Assembly: GCA_037962975.1 (NCBI GenBank)
Contig: CM075675.1
Span: 33,048,501 to 33,112,500, forward strand
Direction: 5' to 3'
Length of the DNA: 64,000 nt
DNA from: Clitoria ternatea
Taxonomy: Eukaryota; Streptophyta; Magnoliopsida; Fabales; Fabaceae
In this document: positions 11,468 through 22,611 of the stretch, piece after piece
Position numbering within the stretch: position 1 is the stretch's first letter
Layout of the letters: the number at the start of each line of letters is the position of its first letter
Made by a program: the position numbers and the translations under genes
The notes under the pieces: model-generated
What the model saw: only the letters and a program-made list of their open reading frames with translations
Told to the model about the DNA's origin: nothing
The model's database searches: none

Positions 11468-12005
11468 AGTTATTTAAGTGCTTGAAAGCCTACTTCCTCA
11501 GGTAAAAACCTATAATAAAACATCGTAAACAATTTGTAAGCACATGAAATATGATGGTTCTTTAAATTAACAAAATGTGTGCAAATTTTCTAATTAAAAG
11601 AGAAATTGTACACTAGATTAAAGGCTCATTTTCCATTAAAAATAATCTAAAATATGTAACTTACACTAGGCATGCTAATTGGTTCAATTTGAGGTTGAAA
11701 ATAGGTGGCTTCGATTTGGTCTTGGTGTGTGGGTCAAAAGAGGTGGTAGTTACCATTAAAGTCTTAGTTAATTGGGTTGCTCAAGCTTGGTGATCAAGAG
11801 GTCGTGTTTGTGGTGGATTAGTAGGATGGAGAAGGAGAGCCCCTCTTTTATTTATGTATCTTTTCTTTTAAAAAAATGGTAAATTTTACTTGAACTTTGC
11901 CCTTATTTTATTCTGTCCCAAAACAATAAATTAATTATAAAGACACCATTTATTATTTAGAATTTCTATTCCCCAACTTATTAACACAGATGGAAATGAA
12001 TATTA
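11468..12005. other. Unassigned spacer with an inverted relative of 28565-28690
   Basis: No coding signal. About 11850-11985, read on the minus strand, matches the plus strand at 28576-28690 (shared core: 'gaatagaaattctaaat', 'aataagggcaaagtt', 'tttaccattt'). This is a pair of inverted copies of a repeat I cannot name. Confidence 0.5.
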
Positions 12006-12959
12006 TGTTGTCACAATCGAAATCACAATGGGAAATCGACCGTAAAAGAAAAGAAAATTTTCAAAATCCTTTTGAAAAACGGAGTCGCCACCAATATTTA
12101 TTTAAAGTAAAAATATCACGAAAACCTTCATTAATGAACTGGTCATCAAAATGAAATTCTAAATTTAGGAGTCGAATTACAGGTGGGGAAGTATTAGCTT
12201 CCCACGCTGCCTGTTATAAAACAATTACCTCAAATTGATCACGCGTGTTTTAAATAGCACAGAAGTTAACTTAACCTCCAAGAAAGGAAATAAACAACAT
12301 AGACAAGGAAAAGAGAAACTTCAAAATAAGGTTAATAGGACATCTCGTCTGAATTAATCTTAAATTGAACATTTTAAAGATTAACAAGACGTCTCATCCA
12401 AATTAATCCTTTCACTAGGAAAATTATTATTTTTAATAGATGTAAATAAGGTTAAAAATATGACAAGATTAACAAGACGTCTCGTCTTAATTAATCTCCT
12501 CAAAGTAAAATGATATTTCCAAATTAAATGGTAAGAATTTAAACTTGATCAAAATAAAAGATAGAAAAAGAAAATTACTAACAGAAAAATGAGCTCGACA
12601 AGAATTATTCTCTCTCCTACGTATTCCCGGGTATGTTGGGAAATCAGGGTTACACAGTTCTTGGTAGAAATAAAATTTAAAAATTGTTTTTTTTAGGTTT
12701 TGAATGATTTTTGAGATTTTGGAAAAAGGAAAACATTGAAATGAAATAAAGTTGAAACCTTGATATTTTTTGTTGAAAACATATTCTTTTTAAAAAAACA
12801 AGAGACTTTATTTCATTTTTAGGAATTTCAATAAAAGATATGTTTTAAGCGGGAGGAGAATACAAACGTAATATTCCATACTTGTATCATCGCCTTACGA
12901 TCTTATAATATTGGTGTAGATAAAGTGTTTGTATGACATTGTTACAAGATCGTTGCATG

Positions 12960-13290
12960 ATTTATTTAATGAAAATGATGATTTCAATTTTAAGAAAAAA
13001 AGAATTCAAATTTCAGAATTAAATCAAAAATATTTTTTTTTAGTTTTTTAGAATAATCTACAAAAGAATATAACATAATAATAAGAAGATGATGTGTTTT
13101 ATTTTTTATATCAAGCACACAAAGAAAAGTAAAATAAAATACAAGATAGATAAAATAAAATAAAAGGGGAAGGTAAAACAAGTGGGAAAAAAAGAGAAAA
13201 AATAAACATAATAAAAAGAAGGGGTAAAGGGAAAAGAAAGATAAAAAAAGGAGAAAGGAAAAAGAAAAAAAAGACAAAAAAAGAAAGGGG
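12960..13290. repeat. Low-complexity purine-rich tract
   Basis: The plus strand is almost all A and G (runs such as 'aaaagaaggggtaaaggg'). The long polypyrimidine ORF on the minus strand here is an artefact of this composition. Confidence 0.8.
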
Positions 13291-13869
13291 TCAAGGTTTA
13301 AACATGTTCTATTTTAAACATAACACTTTAACTTTAGGCAGTCATGCTTTTATTCCAAAGAAGCAAATCAAATTAACCATAACCCAATATGCAAGTTCCA
13401 GTGTTAATACCAAAAACATATACAAATGCAGGAACTAAGGTTTTTAACTTATCCCCTTCTGATACCCAAAATGCAAGCTTGCCACTAGGACCAATGCAAT
13501 TTCATTAACAAACTTCCAAACAAAAAAAATCATAAACTAAAACTATCGTCATTTTTGTTTTAAAAAAACAAAAATTAAGAAAGGAAAAGAAGAGCACTAA
13601 AACGAACAGTGACTAAGAAAAAAATAGAAATAGAATTAGATGGGCCTCAATGAGGCCCATGACCAAAATAAAGGGTAAACCCTAAAATTAAGTCATATGT
13701 TGAAAATTAAAAGTGAGTTAGAAAGGGAGAGCTACCAAAAGAGAAGAAGAAAGGAGATGGGAAGAGAGAGGAAGGGAGATCGGCGATGGCGCGGTGGTGG
13801 CGGCGACGGCACGAGCACGATGATGATGACGAAGATTTTAGATTTCTTCTTCTTCTTTTTTTCTCGTGT

Positions 13870-14380
13870 TCCTTTTTTGATGTGGTAATGATTAAGGGGT
13901 TTGAGGTTGGGTTGTTGGTTTGGTGAGGTTTGTGGTGTTAGGGTTGTTGTAGGTGAGTGAAAAGGGTGAAGTTTGGTGGTGGTTTTGGGTTGTTGTTGGT
14001 GGTGAAAAAAATGATGTTGGTGATGGTGGGTTTTGAAAATAGGGGTTTTAAGAATGAGTTGTTGGTTTGGTGAGGGAGATAATGGCTTTTGGGTTGTTGT
14101 GAGTTTGAAAATGATGATGATAAAGGAGGAGTTGGTGGTAGTGGTGGTGAGGTAAGAGATATTGGTGATGATGGGCTATTGTTAATGGTGAAGAATAGAG
14201 GTGATGGATTGTTAAATGGGCTAAATGGGTTGTTGTTAGTGATAGTGGGTTGTTGTTGGTGGTGGTGATAGAGTTGAGTAGTGAAGTGGGTTTAAAAGTG
14301 GTAAAGGTTTGGTGGTTATTTGGGTGGTGAAGTGGTGATGAGGTGGGTGATGTTGGTGAAAATGGTGAAGAAGATGAAGA
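13870..14380. repeat. G/T-rich imperfect repeat tract
   Basis: Over about 500 bp the plus strand is built from variants of 'gggttgttg', 'ggtggtgg' and 'gatgatgatg' with almost no C. It probably lies inside the lone Ogre-like LTR. No protein product is credible. Confidence 0.7.
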
Positions 14381-14912
14381 TGGAAAAAAAATCCTTTGCT
14401 ATTTTTTTTCTTTTGGATTACAAAATGGATTCGTTCTTGTATCTAAAAATTTTGTCTTGCATTTTCTTATTGTTAGTCTTATATTGATGTCCATCAAGTG
14501 CTTATGAAAATGTGTTATTGCCACTTTCATGTTTCATTTTCAAATTCTAAGTTTTTCTCTAATCTCCATTAATTGCATTTGCCATTTTGGTTTTCCTTAG
14601 TATGAAAAAATTTAGGAGCTAGCTTTTGTCATTTGACTCTTTAGGATTTGTTGCTTTCAATTTCCTATAACATGTATTGTAGTTTTCTTTGTAGGAAACA
14701 AGGTTTTTCTCATTTCATTATTTTAGCCAAAGAAACAAAACAAAATGTAGGGAAATGGAATTAAAAAAAATGTACATGTTTTATTTATTTACTTATTTAA
14801 AAATAATAACAGAAAATAAAACAAAAAACAAAACCCCTCTTTTAATCATTATTTTTATGTTTATTATTTTATATCGAAATAAATGGTGTCTGAACGGAAA
14901 GAGGTGTTCACA

Positions 14913-15746
14913 TTTGTCATAATATTTTGATTGAATAGTTAAGCTAACTATATGAATAATTACTAACCATGGTGGGTTATTTACTTTTTCAACGAGGGAC
15001 CATTAAATTATCTTTTAAAAAAATAAGTAAAGATATAACCGTTTAGGGCAATAAGAATTCATTTGTCACTTTTCTTCTTGAGCTTCTTCCCAATAATGGC
15101 TTCAAATCTTTTTTATGATGATTCCACCTCTCCTAGGCACTATGTTCAAATCATAAACAAAAAGTTATTGTTTATAAAGGGCTGCCATTAGATCCTAAAA
15201 GTCTGAAACACGTAAGAATTGGATATATTATGTATGCCAAGATTGAAGGTGTGGGTTCTTCAAATGGGCTACACCAATTGGCTAAAATAAGGGCACTCTG
15301 TCACAACCTGAGATGGAGCAAGTTCACATAGATGAAGCTAGCAGTGGGTTTAGTTTAATGTGGCTCGAGATTGAGTATATGAGGGCCGATTCAAAGCATA
15401 TGAAGTACCATTTTAGGGCTTATGAAAATATGATATACAAGTTTAAGGGTTTTGTTTTTCTTTTAGGTGTTATTTTTGTTGTGGGGATTATCATGCACAA
15501 TATGTTAAGGGTTAGGGATAATGTTCCTAGAAAAACATGATGTAAAAGTTTAGAGAAATTTATGGGAAAACACGATTTATGGGTTTTGTATTTCTTTTGG
15601 GTGCTTTTGCTAAGGCTATATAGTGTTTTGTGTAACTGCTTAATGAATGGATGGAGATAATGTTCAATTAAATTATAATTTGATGTTGCATTTTCATATC
15701 TATAATTGCACAAGAACACCAAGTTGTAAACATAATATAACATATA
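14913..15746. other. Unassigned spacer before the Tat element
   Basis: A 75-codon plus-strand ORF at 15313-15540 and a 135-codon minus ORF opposite it have no family signature, and they overlap each other. I do not call either a gene. The region ends in the CCAAT target duplication. Confidence 0.4.
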
Positions 15747-15751
15747 CCAAT
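15747..15751. repeat. Target-site duplication of the Tat element, left copy
   Basis: CCAAT, matched by CCAAT at 27624-27628 beyond the other LTR. A 5-bp duplication is expected for Ty3/gypsy integrase and fixes the element ends. Confidence 0.9.
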
Positions 15752-16552
15752 TGAACTGGTCTGAACCGGGGTCTAGGATCCGGTGTGGGACCAGCCACAA
15801 GAATATACGTGTTTTTAGGGTTTGCACACCGGAACAGTGAGTATCCGATGTATTAATCCGGTCTCTAAATGGGAGATGCCGGTCTTGTTGTCCTGGAGAT
15901 CCTTCACACCAGCGTTTCGCGTTGCAGGGGGGCGAAAGGTGGTGCCACCTGCGAAGATTCTCCGACGCTCAAGTTAGAAGAGTGTAAGAACTCAGTGAAT
16001 GCTCAAGCGATGCAATAGTAAAATGTAAGTTAGAACAACGTAACCTTGCATGTGTATTGAAATGAGCTATTTATAGTTGAACGTAGGAAATGAATCGTTG
16101 GGTGCAAGTGGGCCCCTTGGTTCTGATAGCGTGTGAAGTGTGTCAATCAAAGTGGCTCAGTACTCAGAGTGTGTCAGGGGGGTAGGTCAATTATCAGAGT
16201 ACGATCCCATAGGAAGAAGAGAGAATAATCACCTTTCCGCATAATCTGCTGACACATGTACTTGCTTTCTGAGGCCATTGACGTGACATATTTTGCTACA
16301 TACAGTATCTTCGCTGATAAGTTATTAGGGGCTCTTATCTCGCTGTGACTGAGAAACTAACAGTTATATAAATGTTCTGTGAAAATGAACAATGATCCGT
16401 TATAGAGAAAATAAGTGGGGCGGTTGTGAGATGAGAACGGAAGGCCAGACATCGGATATCCGGTGTGGTAATGTTGAACCAGGACACCGGTTTTCCTTAC
16501 ATGAGGTCACTCTGACGTCACAAGATCGGGGGCCGGTATCCAGACCGGATCA
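15752..16552 (-). repeat. 3' LTR of the Tat element
   Basis: On the plus strand it starts TGAACTGGTCTG and ends GACCGGATCA; length 801 bp. A minus-strand TATA box (ctataaatag) lies at 16067-16076. CCGGTGTG and its complement form inverted pairs at 15780/15825 and 16460/16483, close to both ends. The adjoining element polypurine tract reads as pyrimidines on the plus strand (tctgtcccctagcttg, 16553-16568). Confidence 0.93.
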
Positions 16553-17060
16553 TCTGTCCCCTAGCTTGTATGAGGGACTGTTAAGTTGCTCATATGAGCT
16601 ACACAACTCTAGAGAAGTCTGGATGCCGGTGGTACATTCTGGAAGGTCTCTGGAAGCTCTGTTGCATCCGCTCTAATAAACGAGTGACCGTTCTTCTTGC
16701 GCTGCGTACAACGGATTCAGACAGCATAAAATAAATGATGGAAATCCCAAGAGTCTTTGAAGATCAAAACCCTTGGTATTCGAAAAGTGGTTGAAAGGCA
16801 TTAAATGCGCATGGCATGATTGGACATTAAATGCATTTTTTTACGCACGAGCCATCATTATCCAAGAGTGTAACCGTCGATTGGGCTTATTGGGCCTGGA
16901 TTCAAACTGAAAGGGGGGCCCATTTTGCCAAAACGTTTACTGAAACGTTACCATTTTCGTGCTCGTACGTGACAAAACGACGGAGTCGTTTCAATTTGAA
17001 AGGTTGCGTTTTGAGGCAAGCATTGTGACCTTCGACGGAACACTATGCCTCCTCGTTACC

Positions 17061-17067
17061 TATAAAA
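17061..17067 (+). promoter_or_regulatory. TATA box of the Tat antisense gene
   Basis: TATAAAA in 'cgttacctataaaagggg', 177 bp before the ATG at 17238 and on the strand opposite to gag-pol. It suggests independent transcription of the accessory gene. Confidence 0.6.
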
Positions 17068-17237
17068 GGGGCTCTTAGCAGATTTTGGAATCCACTCTTG
17101 TTTTCAAGCTTAGTGAACCTCTGCTCAAATTTCTTGGAAATTTCTCTGCCATCTTCAAACTTCTCAAAGATCTTCTTCCTTTAGGTAACCTCCCTTTCCT
17201 TCAACTCCTTGCAATTTTTGTTCATTCTGTTTCCACC

Positions 17238-19907
17238 ATGCGCCCTGGAGCAGGCAACGCTGGTCCTTCAAACAGGGGGAGTTTTGGCTCTCGTGCCCCC
17301 CTTAGCCACCGTGGTGGGAGGATTCCAGTGAATCTTCCTGTGGCTGGGCCTCGTCGCTCAGAGAGAGCTGAAGCTTCTTGCTCACGAGCGTCCTCTTCCC
17401 AACGCCGCTCTGAGGTTCCCCTTGACTCGAGGGCTACCAGCCGTTCTGATGTAGGGTCAAGTGCTGAAGGTTATCTCTCTGACGATGTTTCTTTTTACCA
17501 CAGTACGTACGCGTTCCACCGTGCCTGCACAACTATGGATCTTCCGGGACGTGGAAAAACACCAGTTCTCCGCTCTGCTGAAGGATGTGTCAACGTTGTG
17601 GCACACCGGCTTGACTGGGAAAAGCTCAACAGGGAGAAACCCTACTGCTGGGTCGAAGAGGAATTCCTAGAGATCCCTTCGCACCATGCGAGTGAGGAAG
17701 AATGCACGGTCTCTTTCCGCTGCAAAATATACTCAGACAAGAAATACAAAGCACGATACGCTGTGCTGGCACCACGTCCCTCTGAGAGAGTATGCCACAG
17801 AGTCCCTGATGAGAGGTCAGTCTACATGTACGACTTCGTCTTCTTGAAATTGGGGGTACGCTTCCCCATGACGGAATTCCAGATGGCCGTTCTACGCTTC
17901 TTAGACTGCGCCCCTACACAACTGCATCCCAACGGTTGGGGTCTGGTCCGGGCTCTGGAGATTCTGGGGGAGCATTTCAACTTCTCCGCCACTGTGGCCA
18001 AACTGTTCTACTATTGCCAAGTGGTCCGCCGTGCTAATAAGAAGGGCGGCCTTGGGTTCATTACCCTCCGTAGTGACTCAAGGGTGATAAATTTCAAATC
18101 TTATACGGAATCCGTGAAGGTGGATGGACGCTCCTTCAAGCATTACTACACGCGGGTCCGTATTCAACCGAATAAGCCGGTCTTCTGGCGAAACAAGGAG
18201 GGATTTACCAAGTTTCCTCTTAGCTGGACGCACGAGCATTTTCTCCTCATGAGCCGTGCTTATTACACAGATGAGAGTGAACTCTCCCCTCATTCTGTTG
18301 AGGTCTTGAGCGCCATGCAGACGGCCTCGAAGACCCTCAAAGGATTTTCCAGCAGGCTCCTCTTGGCAGAGGATAACATCCGAAACACCTACCTCCGTAA
18401 TATCCACTCTTACTCTATTTGTGTTGTATAGTTATTCCGTTCTAATTATTTTTTCTTCTTATGTGCTAACTCCACCTTTCTTGTTTTGCAGAACAAATCG
18501 AAAGAGCCTGCCCAGAGATGTTGTCGTTAAAGACCATGATGGCTGACGGTGATTCCTCCTCTAAGGAGAATGAGATCTAGGCAAAGAGGAACGCCACCAA
18601 AACTCCCCTCATTCCCCTGACCTCTGCAGTAGGTGAAGAGGTTCCTCTCTTTGATGAGGAGGAAACAGAAAAACAAGCTGAGGCCACTGGAGCGGGCGAC
18701 GAGGTGGCCGTCCCAGAGAAGAAGAAGAAAAAGAGGCACCTTGCTAAAGAGGCAGATCAAGAAAAGTCCTCCTCTGATGACCTTATGAAGAAGCGTCAGA
18801 AAACGCTCGAAGAAACAGGATTGAAGAAGGATAAGGGAAAGAAGCCCGTTCCTGAATCCTCTACCCCTTCTTCACAGAATGCTTCAGAGCCGGACTCTGG
18901 GAATGGTCCTCCTCCGGCGTTTGATCCTTCGTGTGACTCCTTCCTCACTCCTTACTTGTGGTTTCAGGGGTCCATGCCTCCCACTCTTCCAAAGGCACGA
19001 TATTGCCTCCGCCCTTCCCTCGACACTGCTGGGGTTCGAGGTGCTTGCAGGGCGGGCCGTTGGCAGTTGGATGAACTGTCCGGTCTCCTTGAGTCCCTCA
19101 GCGAGAAGGCCACTTATATGGAGCAGGTTGAAAAGCTTGAAGCCGAAATTGCTGTGAAAGAGGTGTGGGCAGCCAAGCAAGCTGAAGTTCATAGAGGCAT
19201 GGAGTCGGAATTGAAGAAAACCAAGGAAACGCTCCAGAGGAAAATTGAGGAGGCAAGCCAAGTTCATTTTGCCAACAAGGCTCTAGAGCGGGAAGTTGCC
19301 GACCTTCAGAAACAGAACAAATCCATACCCCCTCCTCGAAGAAGAATTAAAACTGGAGAAGAAGAGATCGGCTAAGCTTGCTGACGATCGCAAAATTATG
19401 GAGGACGGTCGCAACAAAGACCTTGGGGAGTGGGAGAGCCTTCGGAAGGAGATGCAAGCCCAAATTGAAGAACTCAAGAAGGGTGGTGCGAGTGCTGGGC
19501 CTTCAGAAGAGGATTTCGCCAAGGTTCAAAGAAGATTAACTGCTGCGAAGGCCAAGGCTGCCAAAGCCTTGGAGATATGCAAAAATGTGGCGTATGAATC
19601 CTTCGGCCTGGCCCTCCGTCAAGTTTATTATCGTAACCCTGGAGTCAAGCTGAATCTGTACGGATTGGATCCGTTCTTCGAATTCCATGGGGGAAAACTT
19701 GTTGAAGTACATAAGGACGGCTCGCACCATGAACCCCGTGCATCTCTGTATGAACTGCCTCCCCTTCCAGAAGGTCAAAGTATAGAGCCAACAACGTCCA
19801 CCGCTGCCTCTGGAGCTGAAACGCAAGAAGGTGCCCAAGCTGGAGTAGAGGACAAAAAGGAGAGGACAGGAATGCCCACTGCGGAGGATCAGGCACCGGC
19901 CTCTTAA
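17238..19907 (+). pseudogene. Antisense accessory gene of the Tat element (gypsy-type Transposase_28-like), spliced
   Basis: It runs opposite to gag-pol. Exon 1 (17238-18396) starts MRPGAGNAGPSNRG; a Ser/Arg-rich head is followed by a domain with YDFVFLKLGVRFPMTEF and APTQLHPNGWG, the pattern of the plant 'putative gypsy type transposon' family (PF04195-like). A 95-bp intron (18397-18491) joins the frame of exon 2, which has a lysine-rich stretch (PEKKKKKRHLAKE) and a long charged coiled coil. Breaks: TAG at 18578 and a frameshift near 19320-19335 in a CCCCCTCCTC run, after which the coiled coil continues (19336-19907). Function is unknown; a nuclear or nucleic-acid-binding role is only a guess from the basic regions. 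Confidence 0.75.
18397..18491 (+). other. Intron of the Tat antisense gene
   Basis: Donor CC|GTAATA; acceptor after a T-rich tract, TTGTTTTGCAG|AA; 95 bp. Removal keeps one frame from exon 1 to the ORF that includes 18704, and without it exon 1 stops at 18431. The second Tat element has a GT...AG intron at the equivalent place. Confidence 0.7.
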
Positions 19908-19990
19908 TTTATGCTTTATTCATAGCTGTGTACTGGGATCAGCTCCAGTCTTTAACTACTTTGTGACCTGCATAATTTCTTATTTTTGGA

Positions 19991-19996
19991 AATAAA
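19991..19996 (+). terminator. Candidate polyadenylation signal of the antisense gene
   Basis: AATAAA about 85 bp past the stop at 19907, preceded by a T-rich stretch. Plant signals are loose, so this is suggestive only. Confidence 0.4.
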
Positions 19997-20409
19997 ATTT
20001 ACTGTTGCTTCTCTTCAACTGCTTGCGTCGAATGTATGATTGCTGGATAACTTAGTGCTATACAAAACACTTTATTGTTTTCAATGCTTTGTGAATCCGT
20101 TCTGTGTGGTTACCTAGCTGCTTAAAGCGTACTTATCACACCGGATTAAGATAACAAATTGTAACAAAGAAGCGACAATTAAGTTAAAGCATGCCCTGTC
20201 CCTTAGTATAAGTATATTGTGAAGGGAAATTTTATCTCAAGAATTACCTTTTAACTTCTTAAAAAGATAGAAATGCTCATCTGTCCTCGAAGATGTAGAG
20301 CGGGTACGTTAGCGTTCAACTGCTCTGTGGTGGATATTCCATAATTGAGGACGGATATTGCCTTTGAATTTTGGTACAGCTTTGACAAGGGTAAGCTTTA
20401 CGCCTTTCT

Positions 20410-20965
20410 CTTGAGGTTCGGTTTGGTCCTACATCTCAAGTCTTCACACGGTGTTCGGTTCAATCCTACTAACCGTACTTGGAGTTCGGTGCAATCCTAC
20501 AATCCAATCCTTCAACACGGGGTTCGGATCAGGGCTAATCCTGAACCTACTGCGCCCGTTACTCGGGGTTCAGCGTGGTTTTCTGTATGAACCAGCCTAC
20601 TTCGCCCAAGCCTTTGCATGGGGTTCGGTTTGTGGCCTTGAGGAAGGACCAGCCCTACAACCCATGTTGTCTTTGAATGGGGTTCGGTTTGTGGCCTTGA
20701 AAAAAGACCAGCCCTACAACCCATTTGGTCTTTGAATGGGGTTCGGTTTGTGGCCTTGAGAAAGGACCAGCCCTACAACCCATGTTGTCTTCGAATGGGG
20801 TTCGGTTTATGGCCTTGAGAAAGGACCAGCCCTACAACCCATTTGGTCTTCGAATGGGGTTCGGTTTGTGGCCTTGAGAAAGGACCAGCCCTACAACCCA
20901 TGTTGTCTTCGAATGGGGTTCGGTTTGTGGCCTTGAAAAAGGACCAGCCCTACAACCCATTCCAC
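20410..20965. repeat. 59-bp tandem array between convergent Tat genes
   Basis: Six units start at 20621, 20680, 20739, 20798, 20857 and 20916, exactly 59 bp apart, each beginning gggttcggtttgtggcc and including ggaccagccctacaaccca. Units alternate between 'catgttgtc' and 'catttggtc', so the true period is a 118-bp dimer. Older diverged units extend left to about 20410. The short ORFs here are repeat artefacts. Confidence 0.95.
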
Positions 20966-21090
20966 CTCAAGGAGTTACATCGTCAAAACACACGATGTGT
21001 GATTGAGATCATCCGTCCTGAGGGGTCTTCATCAGTCCCTCGAGGAGTTACATCATCAACTACAGAATTGGTAGTTAGATTCCTCCGTCC
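20966..21090. repeat. Two diverged about 65-bp direct repeats
   Basis: Both copies share 'aggagttacatc(g/a)tcaa' and end 'tccgtcctgagg' (about 20970-21022 and 21044-21095). They lie between the 59-bp array and the integrase stop. Confidence 0.7.
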
Positions 21091-21297
21091 TGAGGTGTGT
21101 GCGTGTTAAGCTACGGCTATAAATTGCAACACACAAGAAAAGTGAGAATGATAGGGCGGTTAAAATGTATTCTCATTAAGATTGAAAGTACATTACATGG
21201 AGAGCGTAGTTGGGGTCATGCCTCGTTAAAACCTTCTTGAGAAAACCCAATGGGAAAAAACTCAAGTAAGGAAAAAGAGTACACGCCGTCTTACCAA

Positions 21298-22611
21298 CTA
21301 GCTGTAATAAACACGTAAGTTCTGAGTGTTCCATTTGTTGCGGATTGGAGTTCCAACAAGTTCTTCCAACCGGTATGACCCTTTTCCAGTCACTTCAGAA
21401 ACTCTATAAGGACCTTCCCATGTCGGTGCTAGCTTTCCTTGGTGAGCGAATTTATTCCCCACACTCGCCTTTCTCAAAACAAGATCTCCGGTGTTGAAAG
21501 CTCTGTACTGGACACGTTTATTATACTGGAGTGCTGCCTTTGCTTTTACTGCCTGATCTCTGACAAAAGCCTTTTCCCTTAACTCCTGGAGGATGTCCAG
21601 TTCTGATGCCAAATTGGCATTGTTATCTTCAGCTGAAAAATACTCCACACGAGCCGATCTTGTTTGTAGCTCCACTGGAATCATCGCCTCAACCCCGTAC
21701 GTCAACCGGTATGGGGATTCGTTAGTTGAAGAATCAGGCGTGGTGCGGTATGCCCATAAAACATGACATAGCTGGTCAGTCCATCCTCCCTTCGCTTCTC
21801 CCAGACGCTTCTTCAACCCCTTTAACACTTCTCGATTGGCTACCTCCGCTTGGCCATTGGTCTGAGGGTGTTCGACAGACGAAAATATCTGGATTGTCCC
21901 CAGTCCTTCAAGCAAATCTGTGAACTTCTTGTCTGTGAACTGGGTGCCGTTGTCAGTCACAATCTGCCCTGGCACCCCGAATCGAGCTATGATGTTTTCA
22001 TACACGAAACGCCTTGTTCGCGCAGAAGTAATATGCACTACGGGCTCAGCTTCAATCTATTTGGTGAAGTAATCCACTCCCATGATCAAATATTTGATAC
22101 CTCCTGGCGCAGTGGGGAACGGGCCTAAAATGTCAAGGCCCCACTGGTAAAACGGCCAAGGCACAGCGGACGAGGAAAGCTCTTGCGCCGGTGTATGGTG
22201 GAGGTTGGAAAATCTTTGACAAGCGTCACATTTCTTTACAAAATCTGTAGAGTCTTGCTTCACGGTGGGCCACCAATATCCAGCCCTGAGGACCTTTCTC
22301 ATTAGGCTTCGACCCCCAGCATGGTGCCCGCACTGCCCCTCGTGCACTTCCTCCAAAACCGCTTGAACCTTATCCTCTCTCAAACACAAAAGATATGGGA
22401 CAGAGAATCCCCTTTTGTAGAGAACACCATCAACCATAGTAAAATATGGTAGCTCCCTCTTCACTCGTCTCCTCTCCTTCTCATCAGTAGGAAGTTGACC
22501 ATCAGGCAGATAACGAATATAGGGGATGACCCAAGAATCCTCATATGGATAGCTCACCATTACAGCATTCAGAGAAGGGTACAGAGGTATGCTAGGTGAT
22601 GCCAAAGTGCT
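21298..22611 (-). pseudogene. Tat integrase, interrupted by one stop
   Basis: The N-terminal zinc module is HEGQCGHHAGG...CDACQ. The catalytic D-D-E core has its first Asp in WGLDILGPF, its second in TDNGTQF and its Glu in PQTNGQAEVANRE. The C-terminal region ends with WEGPYRVSEVTGKGSYRL. A TAG at 22057-22059 sits where YFTKW is usual, fitting TGG to TAG. Otherwise the frame is continuous with RT. The last residues end at 21298, facing the antisense gene across about 1.4 kb of repeats. Confidence 0.93.

Larger units (their letters stand above)
12006..14912 (-). repeat. Lone Ogre-like LTR, minus strand (right boundary approximate)
   Basis: Reverse-complement landmarks match the Ogre LTR at 28754-30982 in order: the terminal TGTTGTCAC / tcacgaca end, 'gaccgtaaaa', 'ggagtcgccacc', the 'acaggtggggaag' block, three dyads with GACG-AGA-CGTC cores (about 12336, 12385, 12466) and 'tcctacgtattccc' near 12614. 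Divergence is high, so it belongs to a different subfamily. The right end is placed at TTCACA near 14910 by TG...CA logic only, and no target duplication was found. No internal region adjoins it, so it is a solo LTR or a truncated copy. Confidence 0.6.

Noticed and set aside
12990..13294. Minus-strand ORFs rich in Phe/Leu/Ser as membrane proteins
   Set aside because: They are translations of a low-complexity purine tract.
15313..15827. Two overlapping ORFs (75 codons plus, 135 codons minus) as possible host genes
   Set aside because: No family motif, no promoter or splice support, and they overlap on opposite strands in AT-rich spacer.
18078..18407. 109-codon minus ORF opposite the antisense gene
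   Set aside because: Shadow of the plus-strand coding exon.
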